A DNA stretch of 41,247 bases from an uncultured Clostridia bacterium (GTDB lineage: Bacteria > Bacillota > Clostridia > Christensenellales > UBA3700), in NCBI GenBank assembly GCA_947175555.1, contig CAMWNK010000012.1, positions 1-41,247 on the forward strand. The letters run 5' to 3'. Made by a program: the position numbers and the translations under genes. Within the stretch, counting starts at the first letter, position 1. Each line of letters opens with the position of its first letter. Of the stretch, positions 39,393 to 41,247 are shown one piece after another. A model generated the notes under the pieces. It was not told the DNA's origin and made no database searches. It was given only the letters and a program-made list of their open reading frames with translations.

Positions 39393-41247
39393 GTGTCAAG
39401 TAGAAGATATAGATTAATATCAACTATTTCTGCGGCAATTATTATTGTCGCGGTACTTCTATGCTTTTGCTTTATTTCTGTAGATAATATCAATAACGCA
39501 TTTGCTTTCACCGCAAGTAATATGACAAATGATACTGTCATAGATATCGGCGATATATTGCTTGACAGCTACGCGGACCGTACTGACGGAAAGGTATTCG
39601 ATGGCGAAGTTATGCAATCATTGTATGCTAAGTTGACAGGCAATGCGGCAAAAGATACTATTGCCGATGTAGACGCTTTGGGTACGCAGACAGCCGCGCA
39701 GATACGCTCTAATAATGGTAATAAAGATATCGTACTCACCATGGACGGGCAGAAGTGGACCGTAACACATCTTACTAAAGATAGGTCTGGCAATACGATA
39801 GCGACGCTATGGCTTGCTACGGCGACGGAGACGAGCGAGTTGAATAAATGGAGTGCAAGTACTCCTACTGATTATCCGTCAAATATGTACAGTAGCAGTT
39901 ACATAAGAGCAGACGTGCTTAATAGCGGCGGAAGCGGATATGTAGCTAATAATGGTGATACTGAGCTTACTAAGGTAGAGCAGCGTGATACGCATAAATA
40001 CGCAAGACTTACAATGCCTAATGTGGCAGGTTCGCTTACAGACTTTATAGTTACCCCTGCTCAAGTAGCTTATCAAGAGACGGAAAATCAGTACGAAAGT
40101 GGTGGAATGGGTTATACTATGTCCAATGAGGCGTACGGCAGTCCAAGCGGCACGGCAAATTGGATGGATATCACCTTTAATTACAGTGGAAAGAGCGGCT
40201 ACTCGGAATGGAAGAACGACTATATATGGCTACCGTCTTTAACAGAAACAGGATATAACACCACATATACCGGAATATGGGGATTATCTAACAGACAACG
40301 ATCCAACTCAGTCGAATCCTGGCTGCGCGTTGCTCACTCTGCTAGTGCTGCTAGTATGGGTGCCATGCGTGCGGCGGGCAATAGCTATGTCTTCAATAAT
40401 GTAACGACTAGTTACGCCGTCCGTCCCGCGTTTCACTTGAATCTTGACTTGGCGGCAGAGTATAGCGGTGGAGTTGCCTTGGCTGAGCCTACAGACGTAA
40501 CTGTAGAATATAAGGGCTCTGCGCTTACGTTGGACGACATAGCGGCGGAGCAAAAAAAGTGGTTCAATGCCCAGCAGCTTAGTATAACATATGATAGCGA
40601 GATTAAAGACGCGGGCACATATAAAGTAAAGGCAGAGATTAAGGCAGAGCTCGCTGCTGACGGTCTTACTTTCGAAGGCGAGCCGAATACTACCGCAGGC
40701 GAGAGCGATACGGTGCGCTACTTTAACTTTACCGTAACAAAGAAGAAGATAGGAATAACTGCAAGATTAGATAGCGGCGGACTGCCGACGGTAACGCTCA
40801 AGAACGCAGGCGACATATACACAGGCGACACTCCGCAAAACGGTCGCGCGCCGAGCTTCGGCTTTACGTACACCTCAAGCGGTGGAGTTACTTCCGATAC
40901 CTTGCCAACGGCGGTAGGTACGTATACTGCAACAGCTAAGTTGACTAATGACTGTAATTATGAAATAGACACAGCAAATAGTACGCTATCCGTAACATTC
41001 AAGATAGATAAGAAATCCGTGGATAAGCCTGCCTTATCGGGACAGGTAACCAAGCCGTACAGCGGAGTGGCGCAGAGCTTTACTCTGCAAGGAGTAACTG
41101 CAGACGTATCGCTTACTTTGCCCGACGGGGTAACGTATGCAGACGGCGCGCTTAGCGCAACTAATGCAGGGGTATATAAGATACGTGTTGCCTTAGCGGA
41201 TAACGGCGTAGCCACGCAGTGGGCGGACGGCACGGACAGCGCATATG
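39393..41247 (+). CDS. Large secreted surface protein, 3'-truncated by the window: signal peptide, DUF6273-like domain, Ig/MBG-like repeats
   Basis: Open frame from GTG 39393 (GGAG SD) to window end, over 618 codons; MSSRRYRLISTISAAIIIVAVLLCFCFISVDNINNAFA...; WLRVAHSASAAS...SYAVRPAFHLNLDL; KPYSGVAQSFTLQGV...ATNAGVYKIRVAL. Confidence 0.85.
   Translation, partial: MSSRRYRLISTISAAIIIVAVLLCFCFISVDNINNAFAFTASNMTNDTVIDIGDILLDSYADRTDGKVFDGEVMQSLYAKLTGNAAKDTIADVDALGTQTAAQIRSNNGNKDIVLTMDGQKWTVTHLTKDRSGNTIATLWLATATETSELNKWSASTPTDYPSNMYSSSYIRADVLNSGGSGYVANNGDTELTKVEQRDTHKYARLTMPNVAGSLTDFIVTPAQVAYQETENQYESGGMGYTMSNEAYGSPSGTANWMDITFNYSGKSGYSEWKNDYIWLPSLTETGYNTTYTGIWGLSNRQRSNSVESWLRVAHSASAASMGAMRAAGNSYVFNNVTTSYAVRPAFHLNLDLAAEYSGGVALAEPTDVTVEYKGSALTLDDIAAEQKKWFNAQQLSITYDSEIKDAGTYKVKAEIKAELAADGLTFEGEPNTTAGESDTVRYFNFTVTKKKIGITARLDSGGLPTVTLKNAGDIYTGDTPQNGRAPSFGFTYTSSGGVTSDTLPTAVGTYTATAKLTNDCNYEIDTANSTLSVTFKIDKKSVDKPALSGQVTKPYSGVAQSFTLQGVTADVSLTLPDGVTYADGALSATNAGVYKIRVALADNGVATQWADGTDSAY

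Overview
This 41.2 kb window looks like chromosome from a Bacillota/Clostridia-type bacterium. It has a CIRCE-regulated hrcA-grpE-dnaK-dnaJ operon, Firmicutes gene order, and sporulation-family genes ylbJ, yqfC and yqfD. Most of it is housekeeping: hrcA-grpE-dnaK-dnaJ-prmA-rsmE-mtaB, a HIT protein, rpsU, lepA-hemW, an M28 peptidase, pepF, dnaB, yqfC-yqfD-pgpH-like-ybeY-era-yqzL-recO, ppdK and trpS. Accessory parts are a trpS-linked trio (DUF5685-like, degenerate J-domain protein with Cys-rich tail, membrane protein), a PadR/DUF1700/DUF4097-like envelope module, an Ig-like lipoprotein, and two surface proteins cut by the window edges. The most interesting signal is a ~30 bp near-perfect inverted repeat pair (39090-39119 and 39237-39266). 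It encloses a 117 bp segment with a sigma-A-like promoter that currently points away from a large signal-peptide-bearing surface protein ORF starting at 39393. That ORF is open to the window end and absent from the supplied track. This is a candidate phase-variable invertible promoter. Other points: a PgpH homolog that seems to lack the extracellular HDED domain, a RecO without the C-terminal zinc-finger region, a degenerate J-domain protein (no HPD, 11 Cys in the last 26 residues), a missed yqzL, and a missed 39-aa ORF. No tRNA, rRNA, CRISPR array or transposase gene was recognised. All family names come from reading the sequence, with no database search.
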